Position numbers and translations under genes: made by a program
The notes under the pieces: model-generated
The model's input: the letters and a program-made list of their open reading frames with translations, nothing else
Databases searched by the model: none
Told to the model about the DNA's origin: nothing
DNA from: Eopsaltria australis
Taxonomy: Eukaryota > Chordata > Aves > Passeriformes > Petroicidae
Reading direction: 5' to 3'
Assembly (NCBI GenBank): GCA_034509425.1
Contig: JAVTVJ010011659.1
Location: forward strand, 310,001-374,000
DNA length: 64,000 nt
Part shown: positions 1-14,209 of the stretch, in pieces
Layout: every line of letters starts with the position of its first letter
Position numbering within the stretch: position 1 is the stretch's first letter

Positions 1-1160
1 ACCCTGAAAAGAACAAACCATAACAGGAAAATTCATAAGGGACACTGCATGAAGTTTCTCACAAAGACCATTTAAACCAGTCTGGTTAAATCTCATTGTC
101 CATAGTCATTAAAAAACAGTAACTATCAGAGCCAGGTAACATTTATAAATGCAACTTTCTCTTCAAGAGGATAATAAGGTCAATAAAATGTGTGGCTAGG
201 CTACTCTGTTCTGAATTTAAAACTAAGACCCAAACAGACCAGCCTACTTTGACCATTGAATTAAGAAAAAAGACAAAAAAACCATACATATACTTTCTTA
301 TAATCCAACAACCAATCGTGCAATACTCACACAGCCTAAAAGACTACCAAACTATACTACAGATAATCATTTACCTTCAGTTCATTAAATCCATGACAAC
401 CTGTATAAAGCTACTGGGTGTCCTCAAGAGCTTTAAGTCCAGAAATGAGGAAAAGTTGAAGAAGGGTATGAAACTTATTCACATAGTTTTCCACTCATGC
501 AATGGCTTCTGTCATCCAAAACCAGTAAAAACCAAAGGTTTAAAAAAATAAGGAAATCATTTTAGCAGCCCAGGGATAAGGTAGCACAAACAGAAATGAA
601 AAAAAAAATTAGTAAGTAAAATCCAATCACAACACAAAGGGAGCAGCAGAATTAAAACATCCAAGACAGATCAGAGTTAATATGGCTCAAAAATACATGT
701 TGTAATTTGCATAAGATCTGACAGAAGTACTATGCCCAGTGGAAAACTACACACTTCATAGGATGATTCAACAACTAGCTGACATAAATACAGAATTCCT
801 GAAGGATACCTTGTTTATATAACGTCCCGAAGCTAGATCCAATAAGCTAAAGACAAATCAAAGACTGGAGCATGACTACAAGAGGAAGCTCACATGAGCA
901 AGCATTTCTTGTCTTTTCTTCCCCCCATGGCCTTTGAGATAATCTCCAGAAGCAAGTCAGATAACTTTGGTCATGCAAGGTGTGTTGCGAATTTTAAGAG
1001 TTTCTCAAGCCAAGCTTGTAAATTTAAAGATTTTATGTACTTAACATTTTACACAATATGACAATCATATACAAACTAACCTACCAACCACAGGAAGGAG
1101 AGAAGGTTGGGACCTTCATCCAGATACGCAGTTCAGGCATATGAAGTTGGTAAATTGCTA

Positions 1161-2218
1161 TGGTGGGTTGACCCCAGCTGGTGGCAGGTGCCCACTAAAA
1201 CCACTCTACCCCTACCCTCTGCAGCTGGGCAGGTGAGAGAAAAATATAATGAAAGGCTCACAAGTTGAGATAAGGACAGAGAGAGATCACTCACTGACAG
1301 CCAACATAGGCAAAATAGATTTGACTTTGAAATATTAACTGAATTTATTACCAACAATGAGAAGTAAAACAAATATTAAAAACAAACAAAACAAACCAAA
1401 ACACCTCTACTCCACCCCTCCCTCCTTCCCAGGCTCTACATCCTCCTCCCAAGCAGAGCAGGGAGATGAGGAATGCAAGTGACAGTTCATCGCATGTTTT
1501 TCTTCTGCCACTGCTCAGGGAGAGGAATCCTTCCCCTGTTCCAGCATGGGATGCATCCAACAGGAGACAGTTCTCCACAAACTTCTCCAGCACGAGTCCT
1601 TCCCACAAGCTACAGTTCATGAACTGCTGCAGTGTGGGTCACTTTCCCATGTGGTGCAGTCCTTCAGGAACACACTGCTCCAACATGGGTCACAAGTCCT
1701 ACTAGGAAACCTGGTCCAGCATGGGCTTCTCCCTGTCAGGAGTCTGTTCCAGGATGGACCCCACAGGGTCACAGCCTCTCTTGGACATTCACCTGCTCAG
1801 GTGTGGGGTCCCCCGGGGCTGCAGGTGGATCTCTGCTCCCCCATGGACCTCCCTGGGCTGCAGGGGCACAGCTGCCTCACCACGGGCTGCACCAGGGGCT
1901 GCAGGGGAATCTGCTCAGGCACCTGGAGCAGCTCTTGCTTCTCCTTCTACACTCACCTGGGTGTCTGCTGGGCTGTTTCTCTCAGATATTCTCACTCTGC
2001 TCTTCTCTGGCTGCAATTACTTCTGTGCAATAACTTTTTTGGGTTTTCTTCTTAAATATGTTATCCCAGAGGAGTTGCCACCATCACTGATGGGCTCAGC
2101 CTTGGAGCCGCTGGCACTGGCTCTGCTGGATGTGGGGGAAGCTCCTGATGGCTTCTCAGAGAAGCCACCCCTGTAGCCCCCACCTGCTACCAAAATGTGG
2201 CCACGCAAAACCAATGCA
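1161..2218 (-). mobile_element. Solo LTR of an avian endogenous retrovirus
   Basis: The roughly 1.06 kb block is recognised as a full-length avian ERV long terminal repeat. Read on the minus strand it begins TGCATTGG, passes through a GC-rich stretch of repeated CTGCAG-type and CCAGC-type motifs, carries an AATAAA signal at 1349-1344, and ends near GGTCAACCCACCA. No gag, pol or env sequence flanks it on either side, so it is a solo LTR, presumably left by LTR-LTR recombination. I could not find a convincing target-site duplication, so the ends are good to perhaps 10 bases. It is in the same orientation as PTPN12 transcription. Open frames inside it (for example 1546-2055 plus) are not genes. 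The family name is not asserted. Confidence 0.8.
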
Positions 2219-5200
2219 GCCACATTCCCATAGGAACAACATTCCACCCTCTCAGTCATCACCAATAAACACTAAATTCCAACACCACACTAAAAATAAA
2301 TCTGTTAGCAGGGGGAAAAAAACCCAAGATAATAAGTAAATATTGTCTGCTTTGTTATAATTTATCTTATTCAGGTTTTCCATGCAAACTATTCCATCTA
2401 CACCATCAGTACATAATTTGGGAAACTCCTGACTTCAGCATCAAGTTCTGGAGGTGTTAAAGTAGTAAGCAATACCAAGGCCCAATAAAACATAAACCAC
2501 ATGGCAGCCAAAGAACAGAAGAAATTCATTTTTGCATTTATTTACAAAAGCCAATCCCAGTGCCTCCGTGACATGCCGTACATGATCCTTTACCTGGCAA
2601 AAAATCACAGTCATTTTTAGTTTGAAAGGTACTGTCTCTAGAAATAAATCACTTCTTTACCTACTTATACCCCTTCACTGAATTCCCTTGTTATTTCATT
2701 GCTGCTTTTCTCACTTCTAAACATATCCTGACCTCATATACACTTAATATATCTGGAAGTTACCTTTCTCCAGAAGAGCTAAAGACGTGATCATTGAGGT
2801 TTTTATATCCACATACTCTCATTGGGGATCAATTCCCTGTCTTACTGTAGCAGACAGGGAATATTTTTTCTATGAATACCGGAAGGGAAGTGCATTATGT
2901 ATGCTGTGAGGCTGGAGAAACAGGATGCTGCCTTCATTTTCACACGATCACCAATTTAAACAGCACTAATGCTTTTTAAATTGCCATGCCAGAAAGACAC
3001 ATTTCTATAGCTTTGCACCAAAAACACTACAGTGTTTAATCATGTATAAGGTAGCAAATGCAAGCTCACATTAGTCTATCCCGCATTAGAATTAGTTACG
3101 GAATTAGCTAGCATTTTAAAAGGAAATATTCTTTCCCTTTAGGAAATCACACTGATTTATGGCAACAGCTTGCTGACTTTGGGATACGCACATTTTTTCA
3201 GTGTTATTGGTCTCTTGTTTTAAATAATTTATCAACAGGCTATAGATTTCTGTAATTTGCAAAAAATACAACTAGACTTTTCTGCCACAGTTTCACCTGC
3301 TCTTTTCAGAACAACAAAAATAGGAAGTTGACATCTCAATTTGCAAGCTGCATTTTCACCACAAAAGGGAAAAGAAATGAAAGGTCACATTTCATCATCT
3401 TAATCAAAATATTAAGAAAATACATGGCACCAGTTGTAGAAGCAACTGTAGCAGTACCACTACAGAATGCCAGGGCAATCCTCACAGCAGTTCCATGGAA
3501 CAGCCTCTGGAAAAGTTCTTCTGTTTATAAGGAAAATATAAAAGGTTGTGATAGGGCTTAACCTGCAGCTTCATAACATTTTATTTCAGAGCATTCAGTT
3601 TGAAAAGCAGACTCATGTCCAAAGATTTAAGTGCCTGTGTAGCACTTAAAGCAATTCTTTAGCAAGGAGCTAAAGAAACAACATATTTCTCCCTTCTGGG
3701 CCTAGGCTTCACGAAGTAGAAATAACAGAGAAATAAGGCATCTATAAAATACTGTATTTCTTTACTGAAGTAAATTCCAGTAAGTGCCTCTAGTACTTTC
3801 CAAGTCCTTTCTTCCTGCCTAAAATCAGTCACCTTTCCCCATTAACATTTACATATAGTTCCCTATATGTCCATTAACATCACAGTTCTGTTTATGCAGC
3901 CTCAAAGAAAATGAGTTAAAATTAATTTTACAGTCTAATTTGGTCATAATAAAAAATCCACACAGTTTTGTGTAACCATTTAAGCTACTAAAATTGAAAT
4001 CTTAGAAGTAACTGTTGAATACTTAGAGCCATCTGGGGACATTCACAGTATCTAAGAGATTATTTCCTTCCTTTAGTAGTTTGTGCAACAGAGGTACTGC
4101 CCTATAGGCAATTTATAATTAATTCAACTCTGCAGGAATTCTCAATTTCTTGAAGCAGTTCAACTAACCTACATATGCCCTTCCCTCCAGAACAGTGTTT
4201 CATTTCCAGCTTTTATTTTGAGCTAAATGTTTCCCTTGAGTATTCCTACTGGACAACTGTATTGATTTCAATTAACGATTACCTATTTGCTAAAATTATC
4301 AGAATATACATGAGGGAGTAAGTAATAAGAAAGCATTCCAGTTGTAATCCTGCTTCCCATGCATGAAGGTAAAGATTCAAGTAGAAAATAAAGGAACAAT
4401 TAAGACTTATTTTCTACATGTGTAAAACAGTTAAAAAAGAGCTGTGCACTGCAAATATGATACACAATACATTTACCACTAAGGCATCTCCATGATTAAT
4501 TTTACTCACAGAGAAGCCAGTCATCAACTCCCAATCCTATTCCTATCACTTGTTCTTCTCTGTTTGTTCTGCTTTTTATATTAATTGATCTCTAAGTTTT
4601 GTCCAGTGAAACAACTGGACAACTAATCCAATAAGAACATTTGTCTAAGTAGGAAGCTACACCCAAGTACCATACGTGCTACCCACACACTTAAGGAAAA
4701 AAAAGACAGTGTTCCATCACAGGGTTATGCATTACAGAGTCAAACACAGTTAAATAAGAAGTGAAACATTTAGGACAGAGTAGAACACTATCCAGGCTTC
4801 TCAAGAGCAGTGCAGTTCCCACAGCAATCAGTCATTTAAACAGGATGCGTAATCTACACTGACAAGTCCTCTGAACACTTGGACAGGAAACCCACAAAAC
4901 ATCCTTTCAGTTTGGAACCCACTTGTTCAAAGATAGCTGTGTCCTCCAAGAACTACCAGGAGAATAAAAATGATAGCATACAAACAAAATGGAAGACAAA
5001 ATGTATTTTAAAATGTAATCAACAATGGAAAACAACATGAAAATTTTGGAACAGGCCCCCAAGACTCTCAAATGCGACAAGTAGCTGGAAATCTTGCCAG
5101 TAAGTCCAGGAAAAATGTGCATGAACCAGAAACTAGCATTAGTCCAGCTCAGCACAAGAAATTAATTTCTCATCCATGATATTGACTCTAAAGCAAATAA

Positions 5201-7965
5201 GAAAGATAGCAAGGATAGCAACAATAGCAGAGATGCTGATTGCCCAACTTCAATAAAACCAGGAACGTAAGAAATCACTCATGTACCACATTTCTTTCAG
5301 CCTCCCTTTGATTCTATTCAGTACTCAGAGGACCAAGCCTTGGCCCCTTGTTCCCACTGCAGCCCAGTTGCACAGCTGAAAGATGGCCATTTACCTCTCC
5401 AGATCCCCAAAAATCCCACTCTGTCATTGAAGAAGCTGTTCTTCCCGTGATCACAAAGAGTACAAAACATCTGTGTGTTTTCAGAAGAAAAACAAAAAGC
5501 AGATGTCATCCACGTGAGGCAGCAAGAATGGCAGGACAGCAGGACAAATGCAGCAAGATGTAAAATTGTTCAAGGGGACACCACTGTACTCTGACCTTAG
5601 AAAAACAAACTCAGCTACACCTTACAAGACAACATAAAAAGGAAGTTAATGTTAAAAAGTTTGTTTAAAAATGACAAGTTCAGTGTCATAACTAAATGAA
5701 TGAGATTAAAGTAGTACATACATTCTTTAAAGCAATATGGTTTTAACTAAGTTAACTTCTCCTCAGAGAATGATGCTTTCCAACCCATGACTTTGAACAC
5801 CAAAAATCATAGCAAAGATCAGGCAATTAAAACTAATAAATTTCAATAATGTTTAGGAATCAAGGCCTGCTCTCTAACATTTAAAACATGAAGCATATAG
5901 CCCTTCTGCCAAAAAGGAAGGAACACAAGTTATATGGATATCCTTAACAACTGCGTTAGGATTTCTCCAAATCGTAGCAAATTATAAATTGAACAATCCA
6001 ACCAATCCATATAGCATTTAAAACTTTCAGTCCACTCATGTAGTTGCCTTTGGCACATCCCTAACATAAGGCAATTCAATTCTTTCTGCAGAACTAAGGG
6101 AGCTCAGAAGTAAAACTAATATAGAAAATTAACTGTCAGAAGCATTATGGTAGGATTTCCTTCAAAATTATTGATGCTTCCTTCCAGAAATCCGAATGAA
6201 TGAATGAATGTTTTTTTATTTGCTTTTGTTCCTAATGACATGTGTAGCCCATGAGGCAACATCATTCATAGCTTCAGTCCTCTCATAATAGCCAGATATT
6301 CTCCCCCACTGAAGTGACTGCCTTGCTACTTTTTAGAGCTGATAATTCAATTCTTCTAGGTTTTACTTTCACAAGACACTTCCATTAGGACAATATTGCC
6401 TTCAAGTCTTCCCATAAATTAACACCAATAAAATTGCCTTTTAAAGAAATTGAAAGTATTGGCTTGTAGGAGGACAGATAGGAGCAAAAATCAGGTCAAC
6501 TAAAGTAGGTCATCCATTTATACCTCTATTTATCTGGTACCTTTTGGGAAACATTTTTCTCTACTTGATCTTTTTAGCTGTGTAAGAATTTTTTCATTCT
6601 AATGCTGATGACAAAACTTTAGCTAGAACAAGGCCCTCAGGGACACAAGCAGTAACTTTCCTATGCAAACCTCAGTGACTGAAACATCCTGACACCAGTA
6701 TTCAGAGATACTTTAAAACCACAGTTTCCCAGAATTGATAGTCCTAAAGCCTGACAGGCCTGACTGTGTTCTTCTGCCCTTACAACTCTTTCCTTACCTT
6801 GCTGCATTCCCAGCTTCCCTAGTAAAGCTACTGGCTTTGCACTCATCAATATTGGGTCTGAACACAATCTGGCTTCCTGAAGATGCAGAGGGTCTCCAGA
6901 CACAACTCCAACAACACAGCCACCCTCTAGGGCTCCAGTTTCCAGATCCAGAACTCCACAGCCATAACAGAGTGCTCTCCTTTCATAAACACATTCTGAT
7001 TGCTCAAATTTGAACAAATAACTCACGATTTAAGTTTATATTAGCAAGGTTTTTCATCAGATGAAGCAGAAAAACAAAGAGCTTAATCTCTCTGCAACAT
7101 TCCCATGCTAGTTAAAAGAAATAGAAATTCATGTCTGTGCTTCATTTAGGGCAAACACACATAGCTGAATTATCCCAGCCTGTGCTGGCATAACCATAGC
7201 AATTGTGGAGCAATTGTGGAGGAAAACACCAGGATGCAAACACTGCACTTTCTAATGGCACAAAGAGCTCCTGCTCTAATTCACTTGTGCTTTACTCAGT
7301 TCCTTATCTGACCTTTAACATTGATGCCTCTCCCTAAAAACGAAGGCTGTTTTATAAGACCAAGACAAAGCTATTCTCTATCTTCTGATTTCAGTTCCAG
7401 AAATGCACACCCAAGGTACTCCTATAGTTTCACATTTTCCCAATACTAAGAAGTACATTACTATTTTCCCTATGCCAAAAAGTTCTTTGTACTAAGCATA
7501 CCACAGTAAAACTGTAGCAGCACGCAATGGAAAATCCAAGAATCTTAAACAGTAACAGTGAAGAAGATAAAACATAATTTCTGTTTATTACAAACCAATG
7601 GCTCTAAGAGATTAATATAGAAGCCTCAGACTTCAGTTGCACTTATGATGCAAAAATGCATACACATTAGATAATCTGAATATCTGCTTAACCATCCCCT
7701 GCTCGCAGAGTTGATAACTTGTATTTGGCTATAACAGCATCAAGAAAAAACACCCTGAATCTATTGCAATTTTAAAGTAAATTACATGCAATCCAAACCA
7801 AGAAATTCATACTATAGACCAGTGACACGTGTGCAGTGCAGTACACAGACATAAAACCATGCATATACAAATACATAGGCATGTACATGGAGCTACAGAA
7901 CTATAGATTAGGGTTTACAGTTGACTAATTATGGTCACATGAGACATATCCATACATAGGTATCT

Positions 7966-8010
7966 ACTATATATATATAGATATGTACCTATCTATATAC
8001 ATATATAACT
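7966..8010. repeat. TA-rich simple repeat
   Basis: Alternating TA dinucleotides mixed with TATC and TACA units. This is imperfect low-complexity sequence in PTPN12 intron 1. Confidence 0.7.
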
Positions 8011-11000
8011 AAATACAGCAAAAGGGGCTGTAGAATTGAGGTAAGAATAAAACCAAAGTATGTATTTGACATGCTATTTAAATAATTTGGAGTGTATGTC
8101 GTGTGCCATGAGGTGCAGGGTCAACATTACCATTTGCTCCTCCTGAACAATTCTTCAACATTCTGCAATATCTGTACACAACCCTTTATTCCATGAGAAC
8201 AGTAGACTTACACAGCGCTCTTTGGAAAATGAGCAAACAGAACTTATTACCACACAAGCTATTTGACACAACCCAGAGCATTGCCTAACTGACTAGGTTT
8301 AGTTTCATGTGCCTGAAAGAATTGCAATTTCAGGCAGAGTTTGCAAGTTCTTATACCCTAGAGTCACTGCAGCAGCTTTGTCGCTGGATTCAACTCTGCC
8401 TCTATGAAAATTCAGAGTGGTATCTTTGAAGCAACAGAAACAGCTCCCATTTCCTCAGAAGGGGACAGAAAAGCTTAATATTTAAACTGAAAATATGTTC
8501 ATGTAAAACTGTATTTTCATATAACATTGAATGAATAGTATTTCACAAAATTTCAGAAGCCTATTCAGTCACCTTGCTCCAGCCAGATTTGGTCCATGTA
8601 AAAGAAGCTTTAGGAATGGCCTCGATGACTACAAACACACACAATGAAGTAATGTATTGGGGTGTGCCCCCCACATACAAATTAACAGCACCTAGCTGAA
8701 ATACAATTAATGGAAACAAAACTTTAAAAATACATTTACAAACAAATTTAAGCATAATATGAAAGGTGAATACTAACAGATCCATTATTTAACCCTGAAA
8801 TGATAAAAATGCACAAGGCACATCTAAAGTGACAGTTGTCTATGACCTATTAACACATTGCTAAGAGCAGAGTTTCCCATAACCGATCAGCTGTACAACA
8901 CATTTACGGGTCATTTTCTCCAAGGCAATTACTCTCTCTGTCACATTTTAGGGAAAAGAAGTGCTCCAAACAGTTCATGCTTTTTCAGAAGAACCCAATT
9001 TACAAAAATTCCATGCAAACTCCTGCTTACACCAAAGAAATCTTGGTTTTGAAGTTTCAAGAAACAGTTTACCATCCAGTTGATTCTACCAAAGCATTTT
9101 TCCCAGTTGAACCTTTACAGATACAATAACATCTCTTGAAAAGACAGCATGCATTTTATAATGCATATGAAAAACCATTAGTGTTTCTAACAATATATCA
9201 CAAGCATGAAACTTATTAAATAGATACTAGAAAACATCACTTCCAAAAATGTCTATATAGTGGGATCTTAAAAAATGCAGAGATAGTAAAAAAAGATTAA
9301 TGTTTTATAAATTTCCAGATTATATGCCTGCCTTATAAATTTGAAAGGTATCTTCATAGGTACTCAAGAGGTGCACTAATAGTATTTGAATCAGAAAGGC
9401 TTATGCAAATGCACATTAATACACAGACAAGCTTTTAAGAGGGGCATTTCTGAAGTGCTACAATTGAATAGATATTTCTGGTATCCCTAATGCTGTTTCA
9501 GAATCAGAACAAAATCTATGTCATGACTGGCATCAGTGTGTGGACTTTCACTATGTATCTTAGTAGTTTTAATCAGTGATTTAGTATACAGTTCATTCAT
9601 TTTAAGCAGTCTTTAGGCACTTTATCAATTGTGCCTTTTCCTGAAAAAAAAACACCAAAAAACAAAACAATGACAAAACCCTCAAAAAACACAGAAAGCA
9701 AGTTTTGTAACATCTGGTGTAGCACTTCCTATGATACATTTTATCCTTACAAATCAAGCACATTCCATCTCCCATCTTTTTAAATAGAATTTTCACAAAA
9801 CAATTTTCACAAAATATAAAAATGTCAAAAATAAAACCAACTAGAGGTAAAAAGCGTATAAACTGGCTTTTTACCTGTTTCAAACCATTCAAATTCCCTT
9901 TCATATTTCAGAAAGCAGCACCCTGAGTACTTTACTGTCTCAAAAACTAAAAGTTTCAGCTAAGACAGACTGAACAGAACATTGACACACAATATTCAGT
10001 TGAATTAGTTACCTGTGCCTTCTTGAATGAAAGGTATACAGAGATCTGTGACCAGGTGTAACAAAGTTGTTAAAAAAAAATCATTATTTAGACTGATGAT
10101 CTAAGACAACATCATTTTGACACCACTACCTCCAAACAGCAGCTCAGGGTCCCCTACACAGTATCCATCATAAAAAAAAACATTCTCAGCCATACACGGT
10201 GTTCCATGACAACAGATTAGCCAGATCTGTAACTCAAAGGATGAAGCAAAACTGTCGTATACCACAAAACAACTGAAACATAACATCTGATTTTTGAAGG
10301 TAAAGCTTCACACTATTCATATTTCAGCTCCCCTACAACAATAGCAACCTACACCAAATAAGAGAAATGAGTGTCAGAATGCTTTTGTCATCACTATAAC
10401 ATAAGAAAACAAAAATGTGTTAATTGTGGGTAAATTAAAATTTAAAAATAAATCAGCAAATAATATCTATCAAGGTCTTCCTAAATTCTAGAGTAGCTGC
10501 TTTCTTTTCCTCCAACCCTTGTTTGATGTAAGACACATGTTCGTTACAAAAAAATTCAGAACCTAGACCATGCTGATTGTATTCATTCAGCATGAAACAC
10601 CAAGAGGATGTAATCTATACTTATTTCCTTCTACCCAAATAGCAATGTCAGCAAAAACCCAGGAAAAAGTATACTCCAGGATGTACTGCAACCGTAGTAG
10701 CAAAATTCTAACCTATATTATTTTAGGAAAAAGCACACTTGCCCCCATATCTATATATACATGATTACTGGCAAGGTTTACAGACATGTCTATCCTGCTT
10801 TCAAACTATCCACTTCATTTAATCCTAACTGTGCACACCCAGAGTACTGAAGTGATCTACTAGTAAGTCCTGCTTACTTCCTAGTGCAAATTAATTAAAT
10901 ACATTTGATTTCCAGTAACAAACTTGCTATTGGTGCCCAGATTATAGAATTTATCTTGTTATCAGAAGGGAGGTGGGGAGGCAGTGGTGGAGTGGGTAAT

Positions 11001-13716
11001 AATCAACTTTCCACCTTCTAAGAGGAAGTTCTTTCCAGGTATGTCAATGGCATTATTAAATTGCAGCCTTAGTCATCTACACTCTGGACTTTCAGTAGCA
11101 ATCAGCCAGGCTTATCAGCCTACCTGTGCACACCTCTAGCTTCTCTACCCTCTCCTACAGCACTCCCTGGCACCCATCACATGCTTTTAGTTCATTCACT
11201 CAGGCCTATAGGCAACCCTCTAAGCCTATTACTCAACACATTCAAAGGCAATAAAGACCTAAAGGTAAAGAATTGTGTTCATTTGCATTCACCCACTATT
11301 CCATTCATATTTTAGATTCCATTTTGACTTAGAAATTAAGCGATGAGTAACAGCAATTCCTATTCCACAGACCTGCCACTAATTAACAGCCACAGAGCAT
11401 CCTGCACTTAAATGAGAAAATACAACTTCCTCCCTTCTCACCCCTCACAAAATACCTACTAATTCTTTAACTGAATAGAATATTGAAACTTGTATCCTCT
11501 TTATCTCTCTTTTCTTCTCCCTTCTTAATAACTTCAAAGAGGACCTAAGCATGGCTCTGTTAAGACAGGGAAATACACCCCAAAACACACATCCCAAAAC
11601 CCCAAAATACTCCAATACATTCTTAGTAAAAAAAAAATAAATTAGAAAATCAGTAATTATAATTCTTGTCACCACACTAATCTATGTCTGCTTTACTACA
11701 TAAAGGTGAATATTAGAGCTGAAGATCAACATCCTAATTTCCTGCTTTTTCTTTCATTTCCAATGATTTTCAAATATGAAAGTTTGAAATACAAAGTGTT
11801 AAGAGGACAAAAGAAATTTTCACCACAATTCTCCCCAAAACATTTAATACATCTTTCTCCTGAAATATCTTGCCCATTTGTTCCCATAATCCTATTTTCC
11901 CATTTTTACCAGTAATCTCTTTTCTTGCTGCTACAGGAAAGCAATGGGAAAACTCACTGCCTCTACAGCCGAAAGCTACAGAAACAACACGCTGCCAAAC
12001 AGAGAAATTGAAACAAAAGCGATTTTTCCATACAGAGGTGCCACTGGTTCAAAGAAAGGATGATAAAAATATGCACTGTATATCGTTTGACTACAACAAA
12101 GCTAAAACAACAGGATAATTATCAGATATGAAACGGCAGAGGTGGATTAGGAGATCTAGAACAAAGTACTTAACATAAGAGATTATTAAAAATGTCCCGC
12201 ATTTTGCACTAGTCTAGGCCAGCCTTTCAGTAAAGTATATCTAATTTACATGAACAAGACGGACTCATCAGTAGAAGACAAGATGTCAATTCGTGTTAAA
12301 TAGCAATTATATTACTAAAGCTAAGACTTGATGAAAAGTTTCTGTCAAATTCTGTAACCTTTAAGCTCTCGTGTGAAGATTTAGAAGGGTCCTATCGCTC
12401 CAATGTCGTTCTTCATTTCACACGTTTCTCTCTTCCTTTCCCACACGCTCATACGTTCCAGCAGCATACTTTTAGTATTTGCAAAATCCTGCCCAAAGAG
12501 CGTGGCCGATTTCCCACGGGCTCCCTCCCCACCCTGGATGAACTCGTTACTTCCCGAAGTCCACTTCCTCTTCCACCCCTGGACCTGCCAGCGCTCCCAA
12601 CGCCCCTCCGCCTTGCGCAACATCCGCGGCCTCCTCCCCACATTTCGGACAATCTCCGATGCGACACTTACACTGAGGGCTTTTTTTTTGTTGTTGCCAG
12701 ACCACTAGCACAGACTGACAGCTTAAAGGGCTAACGATGTGCTTTAAACCGCAATGAGCGACGCGTAATAAAACGAGCTTCAAAGACAGATACGGAGGGC
12801 ACTAAGCCGCTCTCCTTCAGCTCTTCTGGGGGTCACACTGCATTTTGATGTTAAGTATTTAAATGATATTGAAAAGTGCCAGCAATATCTGCCCAATCAA
12901 AATTATTGTTCACAGCTCAGACTACCAGTTCAAAACCTAAAACTCCCGAGATATCGTAACAGCCCGATTAAACAGCTAAAATAAAGCAGGAAAAGCACTA
13001 ATTCTCCAATAGAATTTTTCCCCGAGCGCACACGTTAACCAAAGACTGACGGTGAACTGATCTGGAAGGAAGAAAGGACGAGGGATACAGGCAGGGCTGC
13101 GATGGGGGATGGGAGATGTTAGGGAAGGGAAGATGAATATTCCTCCAAGGACTATCAATACATTTAACACATCTCCTCGGAAAGAAGAGAATCTCAAGCA
13201 GGCAGCTACAGGGGCAGATAAAAGAGGGAAAGAGGGAAGGAGTGCCCGATTATCCCCAGCTGACATCACAGACGGCAACCCCGCAGAAAAGGGGCTGCAA
13301 GGGCGAGGAAGCGCTCGCAGCCCCCCCGCCCCGCCTCTGTCCCCTTTATGTGCTCAGGGAAGCAGCGGGGCGGGTGGACGAGGAGCCTCCCGGTTGATTT
13401 TGCAAGAGCCGATGACCACCACGTCCCTAGGAGCGGGGAAGGGCCGGGGCGGCGGTGACAAACCTCCCGGGGCTGGGGGCAGGAAGGAGGCAGAATCCAG
13501 GCGGACACTCTCCCTCCCCCCCGAGCTCCCCAGTGGTGGTGGGCACAGGGAGCCGGCCGAGCCCCGGGGCACACAATAGCAGGTCACCTCTAGGGATGCG
13601 ACGCCCGCCCGCCCCGACACCCCCTCGCCGGCGGGGATGGGGAAGGGGCTGCGGGTCACCCCCCCCCAGGGGGCGGCAGGAGCCCCGCCCGCCCCGCCCG
13701 CGCCGCCGCCCCTCAC

Positions 13717-13815
13717 CATGAAGTCGCTGGCGAAGTTGTCCTCCCCATTGTGGTCCGTGTCCTTCATGGCCTGGACTCGCTTAATGAATTTCCTCAGGAT
13801 CTCCTCCTGGCTCAT
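13717..13815 (-). CDS. PTPN12: PTPN12 (PTP-PEST) first coding exon, partial gene
   Basis: This exon encodes the first 33 residues of the cytosolic tyrosine phosphatase PTP-PEST, which in known species dephosphorylates adhesion and cytoskeletal proteins such as p130Cas and paxillin. The peptide contains EILRKFI, RVQAM and DHNGEDNFA and ends DFM, matching the start of vertebrate PTPN12 almost residue for residue. It differs clearly from the paralogue PTPN22. The start codon (13815-13813) has A at -3. The exon ends in phase 0 at an ATG codon followed by the donor GTGAGG (13716-13711). The catalytic domain, with its HCSAGCGRTG loop, and the PEST tail are in later exons beyond the left edge. I looked for exon 2 (encoding the RLRRLSTKY region) on the minus strand and did not see it. 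The gene diverges from GSAP, as in human. Confidence 0.93.
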
Positions 13816-14158
13816 CCTGCCCCGCCGGCCGCCCTGCGGAGCGGGAGCCCCGGCCGCCCGCCCGCTCTCCGCCCGGAGCCCCCTCCGCCGTACGACCCGT
13901 CACCCGGCTGCCTTCCTTCCCTTCCCTGCCTCGCCTCTCCCCCGCCCGGGCCTGCCCGCGGCCTGCTGGCTCGGCTCCCGCCCCGCTCACGGCCGCCCGG
14001 CCGCCCGCTCCATCCTCCCCTCCCTCCGCCCGACCCTCCCTGGAGCAGCCGACACGGACACGACACGGCCCCGCCTCCTCCCGCCCGCCCGCGCACGCGC
14101 GGTGCCCGCCCCGGCCCGGCCCCTGTGCCCCGCCCCGGCCCGGGCCCGCTCAGCGCCC

Positions 14159-14209
14159 ATTGGCTCTCCCGACCACCGCCTCGCCCTATTGGCGGCCGCG
14201 CACGCCAAT
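14159..14209. promoter_or_regulatory. Three CCAAT (NF-Y type) boxes
   Basis: Inverted CCAAT boxes (ATTGG on the plus strand) lie at 14159-14163 and 14188-14192, 29 bp apart, and a forward CCAAT lies at 14205-14209. Spacing of about three helical turns between CCAAT boxes is typical of NF-Y promoters. The first two face PTPN12. The motifs are seen directly; binding is inferred. Confidence 0.65.

Larger units (their letters stand above)
1..13716 (-). other. PTPN12: PTPN12 intron 1, 5' portion
   Basis: This stretch lies downstream of the exon 1 donor and holds no further PTPN12 exon that I can recognise, so it is inferred to be the beginning of a long first intron. It is AT-rich apart from the CpG-island flank after about 12.4 kb and the solo LTR at 1161-2218. 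Open frames here are short, lack recognisable domains and look like chance. From 2219 to about 12400 I see only simple-sequence patches (a GAAT run at 6194-6210, TA-rich sequence near 7966-8010, an 11-bp direct duplication at 7200-7221). That the intron extends past the left edge is inferred from the missing exon 2. Confidence 0.8.

Noticed and set aside
1546..2055. 169-codon open frame near the left end
   Set aside because: Lies entirely inside the solo LTR, antisense to it, in repeated GC-rich motifs.
1..13716. Search for PTPN12 exon 2 on the minus strand
   Set aside because: No stretch encoding the RLRRLSTKY or NRYKDILPF region with proper splice sites was found; presumably beyond the left edge.
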